Below, piece after piece: positions 49,720 through 62,462 of a stretch of 64,000 nucleotides of DNA. Source of the stretch: Oreocharis arfaki. Lineage: Eukaryota; Chordata; Aves; Passeriformes; Paramythiidae. Position numbers and translations under genes: made by a program. The first letter of the stretch is position 1; every line of letters starts with the position of its first letter. The notes under the pieces were generated by a model, which worked only from the letters and a program-made list of their open reading frames with translations, was not told the origin of the DNA and did not search any database. Location: positions 33,010 to 97,009 of the forward strand of contig VZRR01012886.1 of NCBI GenBank assembly GCA_013398015.1. The letters run 5' to 3'.

Positions 49720-52700
49720 CATAATGATAAGTCATTAGGGGTGCTACTCTGAGCAGACTTTTGGAGATGAATGATGCATTGCTGACAACAACAGTAGGAC
49801 AGAAAGAGTAAAAAAGACATACTTTCTACAGAGCGGAAAACCCACGGGCAACATACTACCTCCAAGTAGCAAGAACATAAGAGAAGCACGTATATAAGAT
49901 GAGTAGATCAAGACTTCCTTATATAAACACCAGGGATCAGCATGGGTCAGAAAAATTTAACATACACTGAAAACCCATTGGCTTAGAAATCTCCTAAAGG
50001 TTTTGAAGTTCACAGAAATGCAAATTTTCTGTCAAACTACAGGAAGTGTATGAACCAAAACACACAGGAAGCTAGGATATACAGATTCTGCAAGGGCCCA
50101 GTTTTTGTGCTTCAGATTTTTACTTCTTGCCTATATATGTATATGCAAAATCTGAAATTAAAATATATCCCATTTATCTTACCTAGAGACAGGTGTCTCA
50201 TACAGACATGGTGTTTCTGCCAAAAGAGATTACAAAACTTTCAGGAAGATGCTCATCACAGAGGAAGGGAGCACACATGCTTAATTACAAGTAAGCAATT
50301 AGAACAAAGATAATCTTAAACAATTAAAAAATAGCAGATCCACCACCATAGCAGTCCAACCACAGTAGGTCATTCCTTCAGTATGTAAGAGGAATTAGAG
50401 ATGAGGCAAGTAGCACAATCAGGCAATGCTGCCTGCAATTGACAAAATGATGCTCCCTGCTCATAGCCCATTTTTAATTTTTAATCAAGAAATCAGTGAG
50501 CACAGATAAAACACGGAGAGCTGTAATCCCCTGGAGTGATCTTGTCACAACATGTGTTACTGCAGTTCTACACTTTTACCTTTGTAGTTTGTTGTATGTA
50601 GTAAAGCAACATAATTAACCACTAGTAGGTAGTGTTTATGTTAGTTCTCAAAAGGTTAAGAAGCTGATTATAGCTAAAATCAGCTTTGCCTGGGGCTTCA
50701 GTGGCTCTGTGTAATCAAGTTAGACAAGCAGGGCACAGCGTCACCTAACACAAACCATGGCACTTTCTCCTCTGTTTTGACCTTTTTCATTAGATGAGCA
50801 AGCCAGGTTTTAGCTTAGTCCAAACATTTTGAACAGATTAGTTCCCAGTAAACTCTGAGTGATAAGGCAGGCATTCATCCACATCCTTCCTTTTCTTGAG
50901 TGACCCAGTGAGACCACACTCAAGAGGTTCCTCAGTAATAGTGTCAACTTTGCTTTTCCCCAAAATAACCTCTTTAATTAATTATTCTTTTATTGGGGGA
51001 GGTGGAGATGGGGGTGGAAAATGTCTCAAAAGGTGAATGGCAATTACTTTAAATCACAGAATATCTTTAGCCCTGTATTTATCTCAGTCATCTATTATTT
51101 TGATTCTAGAGTTGCAGAACAGCAAACAGATAACTTCATAAACACAGCAGAGAACGCACTAGCATTTCTAAGCAACCGCTCGGCAGAGTTGTGGCTCACT
51201 CGCTCTATGTAGCTTCACTGCTCTTTGAAGTCAAGCAAGGTGAACATTATCATGGAGGTGTTTAAAGAGGTTTAATATCATAGACAGAGGATCAAGCCAG
51301 CCTGACATCAGAAGAACACTTTCCACACCGCCATATCACAACTAAATTTCAATGTAGGCTGCAGTGCCTATTGCTTCCATAATCTTGCCACCTTCGAACA
51401 TAAAGGGAACAAAACATTAAAAAGGCAGAGAAAATATAAAGAAAAATAATGAGAAATTTAGACAAAAACCTGTAAGTTAAGAAATCACTATGCTTTCCTG
51501 AATTTTCTGCACTAATCCAAAATAATTTGTTGTATCCTTACATATTTGATTTGTAACTTCAAGTCCAGCTCTGCCTGCGTACACACTGCAGCTGACAGAA
51601 CCTTCATGTCGTGAAAGTAAGCAAATGAAACAATAGCTTCTGCAGATGATTTGTGCATCGTTATTTACAGACAACAAAATCCAAACTTGTTATTTAATAT
51701 AGCTCATAAATGAAAAGTTACAGAAATCATGCCTCCACGCTTGCACACTCTTGTTGGTTCCTGCTAATCCAGCAGTACTTCATGAATTTGTATGTGGTTA
51801 GCCTGCCTTGCCATAGCTGTATATCACACTTCAATGCTGCAAGCTGTGCAAGAAACTTAATACACCGAGTTTAACAGAAGGACAGGAAACATGATGTCCT
51901 CCTATATCTTCAGTGAACTTCAAATGACTGTGCTGTTACTGGTCTGCACAGTTTATTTGAGAGAAATGCATTTAATAAGAAGAGAAAAAAACATATCACA
52001 CAGCAAAATATATAAATGTATTGATGGAGCATCTGTAATTACTACAAATAACCTTACTTTTTGATTGCATCATCAGCCAGCCAGGAACCTCCCATCAACC
52101 CCTCTACAAGTTTATAGCAGAGCCATGTTCTTCAGAGGGAACATACACTGGCCATATATACATATATTACAGATTTAACGGTAAGTCCCTGTACACTTTT
52201 TACGTATGTCAGCTTTTTAGAATACTCTTTTTGCCAACTGGCGGTAGTACACAATAATTCAATTATATACATCCAGTGGCAACCATCATCCAGGCAGAAC
52301 AGCCTGTCTGCCTTCCCACTTCTGTACTGAGATCTGCCACATGTTGAATGCAGAAGCACATAATTTGTGTGTGTGGGTGAGGATAAGACAACCCCCTGAT
52401 GGGACACGGTGGCCACAAACAGGAGGCTGGCACCATGTGGGGCCATCTCTGCTGTCCCAGCTCAGCTGGGAGAAGCCACCAGGACCCCCACTGCTGCCAA
52501 AATCCCTCTTTGTAAAGGGAAGAAAGAAAGGAAAAAATAAAATCAACTTTAAACACATGACAAGGCATTTTCAAAATATAAGACTATGCAAGGAAACAGA
52601 GAAATTCTCCTTAATGTATGGTTGGCTCTTTCAGCGGTAACTTCTCTTTGTTGCAATGAATGTCTGTAAATGGATTAATGGCATTCAGCTCTAGAGTATG

Positions 52701-54727
52701 TCACTGATCTGTGCTGAATATAAAAACTCTCATATGAAACACACTCAAAGACCACAGTCATTCCTAACTTCCTATTAATATGTCATCTGCAAGACAAATT
52801 GTATTCAGAAATTAATGTACCATGTAAAAAACCCAGGCATAAATCTCCCAATCAGAAAATAACAATGTACCAATTTGAAGTGTTGAACAATATTAACACC
52901 ACAATAAATTACCACTCTGGTACATTTTAGCTGCCTTCTACTAATTTGGAGAACGTAGCACAACCCTGTGCTACTACAACTGAGCTGTTTCAGGGACTAC
53001 CAAAATATGCAATACAAAAATATTGCCTCCAAGATCTCTACTGCTAATACAAAAGAATCAACAATACTGCAGCAATAAATGGTGGTCATTGCCTCACAGT
53101 GGCATACTGTTCTGAGGTACATGAGTGGGTATCTCTGCAGATCAGTGGATGTGGACTGCCCCTATGGAACTGGGACAGGAACTAATTTCATTGTATGTGA
53201 ATATATGTGAATAGGTGAAGATATCCTGGAGTGCCATGGCATTGCTGGTTGTGTCAAGCTACAGGTAACATTTGGACCTCAATAACAGCCCACACAGTTC
53301 GCACACCTCATTCAGGGGCTGTCACCCTGGGGTAACACTCTCTCAGGGAACTTCCTCAAAGCAGACAGCTTTATTAGAGTCAGCCAAATGAGAGTGTGTG
53401 TATGTAAATCACTGTTGAGTTTGTACTAAATCTTTAATGTCTTAATGCCTTCATTTGCCTTTTTCCCCTGACTTTGACATTGCTTCAGTGCGAACTGCTA
53501 TATTTAATTTACAAGTTTTTCTGGCTATTTTTTTTTCCCTCCCCAAAATCAGAAGGCAGGAAGTAGATGGGTGTAACTTAAAGAGGCAGCTGAGATGAGC
53601 TGCTGCCAGGGTGAAGTGGTAGGTTTTAGTAATAGCTGGAAGCCGTAAGTGGTTCTAAGCTTTGAAGTCAGTGCAGCTTTGATGTGCTACTCCCATAGTA
53701 AATCGCAAGATAGTCTTGAAAGAAAAAGATTTCCCAAATACCATCCAAGCGTCATTGCTTGTGAAATCCTTGTATGACTTTTTTTCCCCTCTGTTGAACT
53801 TTAAATCTATCATTGGGCTGCTCTCACTGCCTCTCAGTCAGTCCTGGTCCATTTGAAAGTGTCTTGGTTAAAAGGATCATTACACCCATGCTTGATTTGG
53901 CGGAGGCAAGTAGCTTGCTGCATGTTATTTTGCTTTGCTGAAATGCTTCTGAGCATTTTCTTCCCCAGAACTACAATGCTCAGACACTATGAAGGACCAC
54001 AGGGTGGGATGCTGGAGCAGCAAAAGGCAGAAGCCGTAAGCCAGAGAAGCATCTCTGCTGGTGTACCCAGAGAGGTCTGCTTGTCTCCTGCTCATGGAAA
54101 CAGCCACAGCTCCCCAAAGTATCCACGAGGTGATGAGAAGAAAACACCCGTGCTCTGCTCTGCCCATTGCTTTGGGAGAAGTGACTGCATGATGCCTGGG
54201 AAGGAAGCTTCTCTATTGAAATTCAGCCATGTACATAGGGATTGATGGGAGAGATGCAATGCCAAGTCCAAGGAGAAAAAAGATCAAACCCACCAAGAAT
54301 AGGCAAGTTTTCTTGATAGGTATTTGTCTTCCATACCAAAACACCACAGAGGAGTATCTATCGATCTTTACCTATGATGTAAATTGTCATTGAATTGCAC
54401 ACTTAAACCAGTACGAGCTTTCACGTTTAGTGAAAATATAAACAAAACTATCTTGAGACAGTTAGGTTTAAGAAAGCAACTCATAAAAGCCTGATTGCTT
54501 GAAAATGGTTGTACAATGCCCAATTTATTTTAATAGCTACATTTTAAACCTAAGCCTATGTCTCAAATGTCATACACAAAGTACATGCCAAACCATATCA
54601 AAACAAACATTTTCAATGAGTCTGAAGCTAGCAGGGCAAGAAGATTAAAATGGTTTAAACCAGCCGTTATTACACATCGAAAAGCTGTTTACCTGGACAC
54701 ACATATTTGAATGGAAAAGGGAGACAC
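49720..54727. other. Non-coding unique sequence
   Basis: Mostly AT-rich unique sequence. A G-rich tract, TGGGGGAGGTGGAGATGGGGG, lies at about 50994-51014 and could form a weak G-quadruplex. The region 52280-52500 is more GC-rich, with short overlapping frames and no recognisable similarity. No gene is supported. Confidence 0.55.
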
Positions 54728-54808
54728 CTGTCCCTGCCCATGGTGACTGGTAGGAACTAAGGTCCTTTCCAACCCAAACATCTTCATGAGCCTGTGATTT
54801 TATGATCA
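54728..54808 (+). mobile_element. CR1 LINE 3' tail fragment
   Basis: TCCCTGCCCATGGTGACTGG, then GGAACTAAGGTCCTTTCC, then AACCCAAACATCTTCATGAG and a tail TGATTTTATGATCA reproduce the avian CR1 3' end. There is an internal deletion of about a dozen bases where 'AGATGATCTTTAA' would be expected. Plus sense, 5'-truncated, moderately old. Confidence 0.85.
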
Positions 54809-57800
54809 GAAAGACCCACGCCCATCTAAATGGACAGAAATAAAGAAAATTAGATGTGACCAGTAAAATACAGGACAGTAACATGTCAAAGTTAGAGGTC
54901 ATTGAAGATTTCAGCCATTCTCAGAAGATACAGCAACAGACTATGTGAGGGGATAGATGGCCCACCAATCTGTTAAGACCTTTGAAGTCTGGTGATGACT
55001 TCTCTCCTGATCTTTCATATTAGCTGTCAGTTACACCAATTACATTCTAACAGTGCACTCTAGCCAGACTCTGCAGACATATAAAGCAGAAGTGAGACAT
55101 TAAGTGGTCAAATACTGCCATGCACATCATAGGCACTCATGAATCTAGGCAGTGTCCTGCATGGTCCTGCACAGGTACAACCTGCAAAATGCTAACTACA
55201 TTCTGCACCCTCAGGAAGTTGGTGGTGTAGCTTTTACTGGGGTAAGCCACAAGCTAAATATACCAAAGCCCAAACTCAGGTCTGTCTAAGTGGGATCTGA
55301 CAACAGCGCTGAAACAAATTCAGTTCCAGAAACTGTTTTAATGTAAACTGGAATAACGATAACCACAGTAAAGTTGTAAAGTGCAACCTCTCATAAATAT
55401 TGTATATCCAGCACTGAAATCAAAGAAGTAACTTGCTGTTGCTGCCAGTGAACTTGAGTGAGGGAGTGTGGGATTAGATGTGGAGTCTATTTGCATTAAT
55501 TTTGCATCAATATCCATATTAATTCTAACACAATATTGTATCAAATTTGGGGACAGCACTCAGCTCAATCTCCCTGGCGAATGAAATATCACTTGTAGAG
55601 CTTCAGTAAATCATTTAGTAGCATTAAAAAAAGTGAGGCATGAAATCAGAGGAAAAGTTTAGAAAAAGAAATGTAGCACAGAAAAATCATACCAGAATTA
55701 AGAAAATATGTAATGGAAGAGCCTGCATAGGCAAAGAATAACTACTCAGAATCAATTTCTATTTTCTCATTTCTACAAAGAATAAATTTTACATGGTTGA
55801 TAATAGCTTCAGATGATGACAAATCAATTCACCTGGGACTGACTGTACCTCTGTTATCAAGATAATATTATTTATCTGTGGGTACAAACTACAAGCTGCG
55901 AATACAGCTAAAACCAGCTAAAAATAAAAATGTAGTTCTAGTGAAGACTCAAATCATCAGAAATCAGGACTTGCCTGTATTGTGTAGCAGAGTTCTCCTG
56001 AAGTGAGACAGTCTGACAGCAGGTGATAAAAATGCTCATACTTCTCTTTCACCTGGAGTTTCTAAAACTTTAATAAAACATAAACTTCACAATCAACACA
56101 CAAAATAACAGAAAAAGTCCTCACTTCACTGCTGAGCCCTGAGCTGCTTTGGAAGGAACACACAAGGATGTAGAGAGACAAAGAGAGCTGACATTCCTAA
56201 GATTATGTGTGTGTATTTTCTACTGACATCATGCAACATGATGGATTCCCGGGTGGTATCTGTTTTCCAGTTAACCCACATTTCTCACAGGCTGGGTATA
56301 CTGGTATTAATGACCACTTTACATCTAATCTCCTTGTTTAAGGCATGCTCTTGCTTGGTTGGCTCAATGAGAACAACCTGTGGCACTTGGCTGGTGGGGA
56401 AGCCCACCACATTTTGGTGCCATGTCCACTGCATGTTTTGTTTCTCTTCGTTGTCACCCAGACATGACAGAATATGAAAAACAGTATTTTGGCTCTCCTT
56501 TAATCTGTCACTGACTCCTCCTCTGCTTAGCTGTTAGCTTGAATGAACACCTTGCCTCTCCACTGTTTCAAAACATACGTGGCATTTACGAGGCATTGGT
56601 AAAAATAATCAACTAGGACAGACTGACTGATTAAAGTCAAGGAAACTAGCAGTGCCTTGCTTGATGCTGCAGCCTGGAAACAATGAATGTTGTTCCTTAA
56701 AAAAACAGGCAGAAATCAACTCATTTTTTAAGAATGATGAGAAAGGGAGCGCCTTCACCTATAAGACAGTGCAGTGGTTCAGCCACTAACACTAGAAGCT
56801 ACAATCAGCTTCAGTTCCAATGTCAGCTAATGGGGTCTCAAACCACCATCTCAGAGGCAGGTGACCAATTGCCAGTCAACAGTGCAGGCTTCCTCCTGTG
56901 TTCTTTCAGGGCCTGATTCTCCAAAGCTACACCCACTCCTCTGCACACGCAGGCAGATCTTTACGAGAAGCTGATACTTTCCTGGAGGAGAGGAGGTGTG
57001 AGCTTAAAGAGTAAGGAGAGAACGGTATCAGACAGAGCATGACAGAAAAGTTTAGTAAGTTTCATCCAGGGCTATTAACAGAAGAAAAAAAGAACACTCT
57101 TAAAAATTTGTCGTTAGTTAACACCTGGCATTTGGTTTCAAATAGTGGTCTGTTGGGACAAGAACTGAAGAGAGACTCACCAAAATCAATGAGAATATTC
57201 AGTGGCAGCTGAATCAGGTGCCTAGCAGCCAAAAGATTTATAAGTTGTGCTGAATTTGCAAGGTACACTTAATGTGAGTATAAATTCTGTAGTCAGTAGC
57301 AGGAAATTGTCAAAATCATAAACATCCAGAATAGTCCTGAAACGATCCAAATCCCCTCTCACAGCCCTGACACATACTGTTATCAGTGTCCAGCACAGTA
57401 CTGACTTCAGCCGTTATCTTACATGCATTTGTTTAATCTGATGGGATTTTATGGGAGGTCTCCTTTGTGGAAAAGAGAACAGATTTCACTGAACGGACCA
57501 AGTTACACAAACAGATGTCTAGAACTCTGTCCCCAAACTAACCAAATAATAAACATCCAAATGTAACTACTCAGAGCAAGGATGAGTCCAAGTGCAATTC
57601 CAATAGAATCAAAATACAGTGCGTGCTTCCGCAGCACAAGTGTTTTCAAATATGTTTATGTTCCCATTTGCTTGCATTGTATGTACAGCCGCAGTGGAAA
57701 AATCCTGTTGGAACAGCCACACCATGCACACCTGCACGCAGGAATGCTCCCTTCCATGCAAGGCCCCTCCAGTTTAACACCCAGTTCAGGACATAGTTTA

Positions 57801-59390
57801 AACTCTGACATAACAGCACTGATCATCTGGAGGTGAAGATGGTAATAAAAGATGACCTACGTTGCCCAGCAATGCAAAGTCACAGCTAAGGTCTGCCAGA
57901 CTCAAAGAGATCATCGTGTAAGTATCTAAGTCAAAATTTGCCTTTAGATTTCAAATAGATGTGGGGTTTATTTAGATGTGTTACAAATTGTATTGTGTGC
58001 ATTTTATATTTTATAATGTGTATAATTTCAAACAATATATTAAAATAAAAATCTCAGATAAAGTGGAAAGAACTTTAATGCACATTGCCTCATTTGCACA
58101 ACTTTTGCTCTTAAAAGCAATGATGGGCACTTAACTGTGTTTGTTTGAAAGTACATGACATTTGTCTTCAAACTGACTACTGTATCACAGCAGTAGTAAT
58201 GAATATAATCTAAAATGGCTTACTCCATTAACCACGTGGATTATTTCTCTGCTAAGCTGTTGTAGGTATGTTTTGCAAACCTATCGGAAATAAAAGAATT
58301 AATGTGTGGGGAAATGTCTTTCACATAAAAATTGGAATATAGATTAAAAATTGCTGCTTATTAAATGTGGTTCATTAAATTATTTATTGGAATACATAAT
58401 TATTCATAATATTAAGATACATATGATAAACAATTATTTCATAGGGTATGGTTTGCATGTTGTAATATAAGAATATAATATGTCTGCTTAAATTAGCCTT
58501 GTCCTTAACACTATCTAACCAATCAGCATTTGAATTCTTACTACTTGTTTGCTTTTGCTTTTATTAGTCTTATTAACTATTCAACAACCATGATGCTTTT
58601 AAAACAAGTCTCTTAACTGTCCCTGCACATCAACATGACAAGATTAGTTGCTGATGCAGGTTACCAGAAAATGACAAGTCCTTTCTACAAGAAATTTGGC
58701 TTCCCAAATGTTCCTAGATGGGAGAAAGTTTAAAGTGCAAATATACTGTGCTGAGAACTAGCTGGAGCAGTCAGAAAACTGTTACATTAGCAGTTTGAGG
58801 GCAGGGTGATAAGAAGGCAAATATATTAAAAATTTGATCTCCATGTGTTGCAAACAAATTTATGTGGCAAATAAAAAGAAAAGGAATGATGAAATTAATG
58901 CCATGCTACTGCTAGATTTTTTCAATTCTTGTCTGCTGTCTAACCATAGCCATGAAGCCCAGTTTGACATAATTGGCATTACTGATGGCTGTATTATGAC
59001 AGCATAATTTGTATGCCTGGAGTATTAAAAAATCTGCTTATAACCTAGGTTTACCTTACCACCTTATTACTTAGGTTGATTCAAATGCATAGAAATGATA
59101 AGGACGTGGAGCTCTCCTACAAACAATACTGATAAATGTGATCTTGGCTCTGTGGTGCATGTAAACTAGTACACTAGAAAAGCCCAGGAGAAGATGCTGG
59201 GGAGGAGTTTTGTGACAGACAACCATGGCCAAACAGTGAATGGGCTAAGTTTTGTCCCTAGGCACACCTCTGCATGGAGAGTTTCTTCACCCTGAAAGAT
59301 ATAAGCTCAGGAGATGGACATTGGTGGTCACAAATATTAAGAGTTTCTAAAAACAATGAACAATGCTCATCGACAAAAACACTTAATACC
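54809..59390. other. Non-coding, AT-rich unique sequence
   Basis: No recognisable gene or repeat. The block 58080-58960 is notable for dense TAAT/ATTA cores, a CACGTG E-box (58233-58238) and little simple repeat. It reads like a candidate conserved enhancer but cannot be scored without alignment. Confidence 0.5.
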
Positions 59391-59779
59391 TTCCTTTGTC
59401 AGTGATAGAAACACGGACCCAGACCGACAGGGAATCTGAATCCTTTATTCGAAGGAACGAGCTGCTTTTATACACCGCTTCCAGACACAGCATCTCCTTA
59501 CATGTCAATTCTCACTAAGCAGCCTATCACACATTGCCATGTCAGCAATGCACACCCCAAGTGTCCCTCCACTGGGTGACCACATGCTGTCCACCCGTCT
59601 GTCAGCGTCTAGCAGGCTCTTCTCTGTAGGGTTCTGCTGTGTGACACCTCCTTCCCCCAGGGTGCGGGGCAGACAAGCCTCCGTGTGCTGCCGTGTGCTC
59701 CTTTGTGCTGCCATGTGCTTCTGCAGGCGTGTCCCACAGCCCACAGCTCAACTCCATCCCATCTCTTCCCACATTCCAT
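59391..59779 (-). mobile_element. Endogenous retrovirus solo LTR with imperfect 6-bp duplication
   Basis: The inferred LTR is 59397-59773 (377 bp) with TG...CA ends on the plus strand. On the minus strand it has a clear TATA box GGTGTATAAAAG (complement of about 59465-59476), AATAAA (complement of 59444-59449) and a 47-bp stretch to the terminal CA. Flanking hexamers TTCCTT (59391-59396) and TTCCAT (59774-59779) differ at one base and fit a decayed target duplication. The sequence beyond 59779 has no polypurine tract or retroviral frame, so this is a solo LTR. The U5/R part resembles the LTR at 41220, suggesting one family. The promoter motifs look intact. Confidence 0.72.
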
Positions 59780-62049
59780 GACTTTACCCTTTTGGGCAGT
59801 GTTTTGAGTAGATAAAGACAAGTGGCTGGCTGCCTGGGGCCTGTGAACCTGACCTGGTGACATTGGTGGGACTGAACAGAGAGAAGCTTCTGCCGGCAAA
59901 CACACATGCTTGGAGTTTCAAAAAGGGTACTTTTTCTTCAAAGTAGGAATAAGATTGGTAAATTTAATCAAGGTGTGATATTTAAACATAAATGAATGAA
60001 TGGTATTTTTACAAGGTTGTTGGATGACAGAAGAACACCTAACAGCATTAGTCCCCCTGGTTTATCAAAAAAGTGAAATCAGTTAAGAAATATAAAAAAA
60101 TGAAAATCAGCAAAATATGATAAAGAAAACTAAAATTATCTCAGTAAAAACAATGTATGGCTGGCAAAGTTAGCAAAATATACAAGCACCAAACGCAAAA
60201 ATGCATCAGTTTTCAGATGGAGCTGGTGAAACTGTAAATAACAATGCAGAAGAAAATTGTTCAATATATGCTTCTGTTTCATATTTGGGGAAAAAAAAAA
60301 GATTGTTTGATGAAGTACATTCTTTTTTGCTGCTCATCAGTATCTTCTCACGGATAAATGTTTCTGAACTGGCAGGCTTGCAGAGTTTGTACTCAAGAGC
60401 CATAAATCAGTTAACTGGCTACTGATGTTCATTTTAAATAATGCTTAAAATAGCAGAGAAGGTACAGAAGATGGGAAAATCCTAATCGAAAATTTCAGAG
60501 AAAACTATTTGCATAGGTAGCCTGACATAAATCTCAAGAAAAATACAGTAAAAATGGATATGTAGGTCCATAAATTCCTACCCTAAGTTCTATGCGCATG
60601 AAGAACAGTGTCTCTTTTTTGAAGGTGACTGGTGCTTACTCAGCTGTTCCTGAGGCTGTATGCTCACATCAGGGAAGAATGGGTAACTAGAACTGGAAGT
60701 TTGGAAGAGACTGCCCAGACAGGATGTGTCATTACTCAACACAAAGGAAAGAACCAAGAAGATGAGCACCTGTCAGGAAGCAATGTAAGAACATTTGCTC
60801 CAGCTCTGGGCTGAGAGATGATGCATACTAAAAATCCCTTTGAGAACCACAATGTTGTGATATTGGAGTCTACTAATGAGGAATTAAGGTACAAAAATGT
60901 AATTAATTCAAGCCAATGCAACTTACTGGAAAATAACTCCTAAACAAATAAACTCAGTTTCATTCTTTGATAAATTAGCATGTTTAGCTGATAAGGATTT
61001 ATATGCAAATAGAGTATATTCCATTTTTTTGTCAGGCAATTGATTTATTCCTAGAGAACATTCTGAGCAGGAGGAAGAATTATGTCAACTTTGCCAAGCA
61101 TTTTTAGAAAGTGTTTTATCTCCCTTTTGTTTTCAGCGACAAAATTTTGCTCTTCCCAGGCTTCCCATGAAACTTCTGGATTGTCATTACACTGGAGCCC
61201 CTTACCTGCTCTGGTTGACTGGTGATGACTGCTGCTCTGCCAGCTGTTTGATTCCAGGTACTGTGGCTAGCATGTGAGTTACTCCCTTTTGCCTTTCAAG
61301 AGAGACATTAAAATGTCCTCCTTTTACTAGGAAGTTACATTCCTCATTTCTTCTTCTATGCTGTAAAATACTACCACAAAAGTAGGAGAAACTTAATTAC
61401 AACTCCATTACCTAACTAAAACTTCAGCTTAGGCAGAAATTGGTCAATGTTTCACAAATTCACGAGCGAACAGATGGAACAATTGATTACTCATGAAAAA
61501 GGGTTGAAATTCAGTATTATTCTATATTTCTAAGAACTTGCAGACTAAGTAATCTGCAAATGCAGCTACCATAGAGAAACCACTATTGAATAGAGATGTT
61601 ATTGCTGGAGTGTCCTATGGCTATTCAACCACACAGGAAATATATACAAATTTACTGCTCATAAAACTTGTGTAAATGTGAAGATGGATGGGATGGTTAT
61701 TAACAACAAAGGTGACAGTATTTTTTTTTTGTGTTAATGTATTTGTTTGGTACCTGGGGGGAAAAAAAAAAAAAAAAGCTACCTGCAATGCTTCCTAACA
61801 CTAGCTTAAAACCAAGATGAAGAGCAGCAGCTCTAGATAGGGCAAGTTCCTCCCAAACTGACTCTTTGTAGTAGGGCGATAAAAGGGTCAAATGTAACTG
61901 TTGCCGAATGAAATGGGAGAAAATCAGGTAGCAAAGATTTGATATTACATTAGTAAGATGTAGACAGATCTATCTCAAAGAAGTTGAACGACTGAAGATG
62001 CCACAGAGAAATGTATGAAAGCGTTTGAAACCTGGAGAAATTAACTTGC
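59780..62049. other. Non-coding unique sequence
   Basis: AT-rich sequence. A T run (about 61720-61730) and a 16-base A run (61762-61777) lie 30-40 bp apart and could pair. The stretch from about 61985 may already belong to the ancient CR1 copy that follows. No gene is seen. Confidence 0.5.
61762..61777 (+). repeat. Poly-A tract (16 A)
   Basis: Uninterrupted run of 16 A immediately after GGGGGG. It is a simple mononucleotide repeat; no retrocopy is identifiable upstream. Confidence 0.93.
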
Positions 62050-62462
62050 ACGGATACTTAAAAAACTCAATCTATTATGTTTCTCAAAAGAAAATGGTGT
62101 GGTGACTCAATGCCAGTATGTAACTCACAGGGAGAAAAAGCAATTTACTGAACAGCTCTTTAATTCACTGTAGAAAATGCACAACAAGAGCTAGTGGTTG
62201 GAACCTGAAACCAGACAAAGCCAAACCGGAAACGAGCCAATCTTCTTAATAGTTTGCAAATTATAAAGGGAAAGGAGCAATGGACTCCTCATCTCTTGCA
62301 TCCTTCCAGCCAAGGCTGAATGACTTACTGGAAGAAACATTTTCACCAAATTAAAGTTTTAAATTTCAATATAACATCTGGTCAAAAGTTAAAGAACCTC
62401 TATCAAAAAGTGGACAAAAAGTGATCTAAATATCCTTTCCAGCCTAAACTACATACATTTGT
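62050..62462 (+). mobile_element. Ancient CR1 LINE copy: ORF2 C-terminus and 3' end
   Basis: The sequence follows the order of an old CR1 3' end: AAAAACTCAATCTATTATGT, GAACAGCTCTTTAA, ACAAGAGCTAGTGGTTGGAA, CCTGAAACCAGACAAAGCC, CATCTCTTGCATCCTT, AGCCAAGGCTGAATGACTT, and finally GTGATCTAAATATCCTTTCC AGCCTAAACTA. In CR1 these segments encode the ORF2 C-terminus ('SNGWKLKPDKFRLEIR', 'SPSLAIFKSRLDDFL') and the GATCTAAAGGTCC tail. Frameshifts and stops are frequent, so it is long dead. The pattern resembles older CR1 subfamilies shared with other reptiles rather than young avian ones. Confidence 0.75.

Noticed and set aside
48943..49722. Overlapping 80-130-codon frames in the LTR-like element
   Set aside because: They occur on both strands in the same GC-rich sequence and show no gag, protease, polymerase or envelope features. 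LTR sequence explains them.
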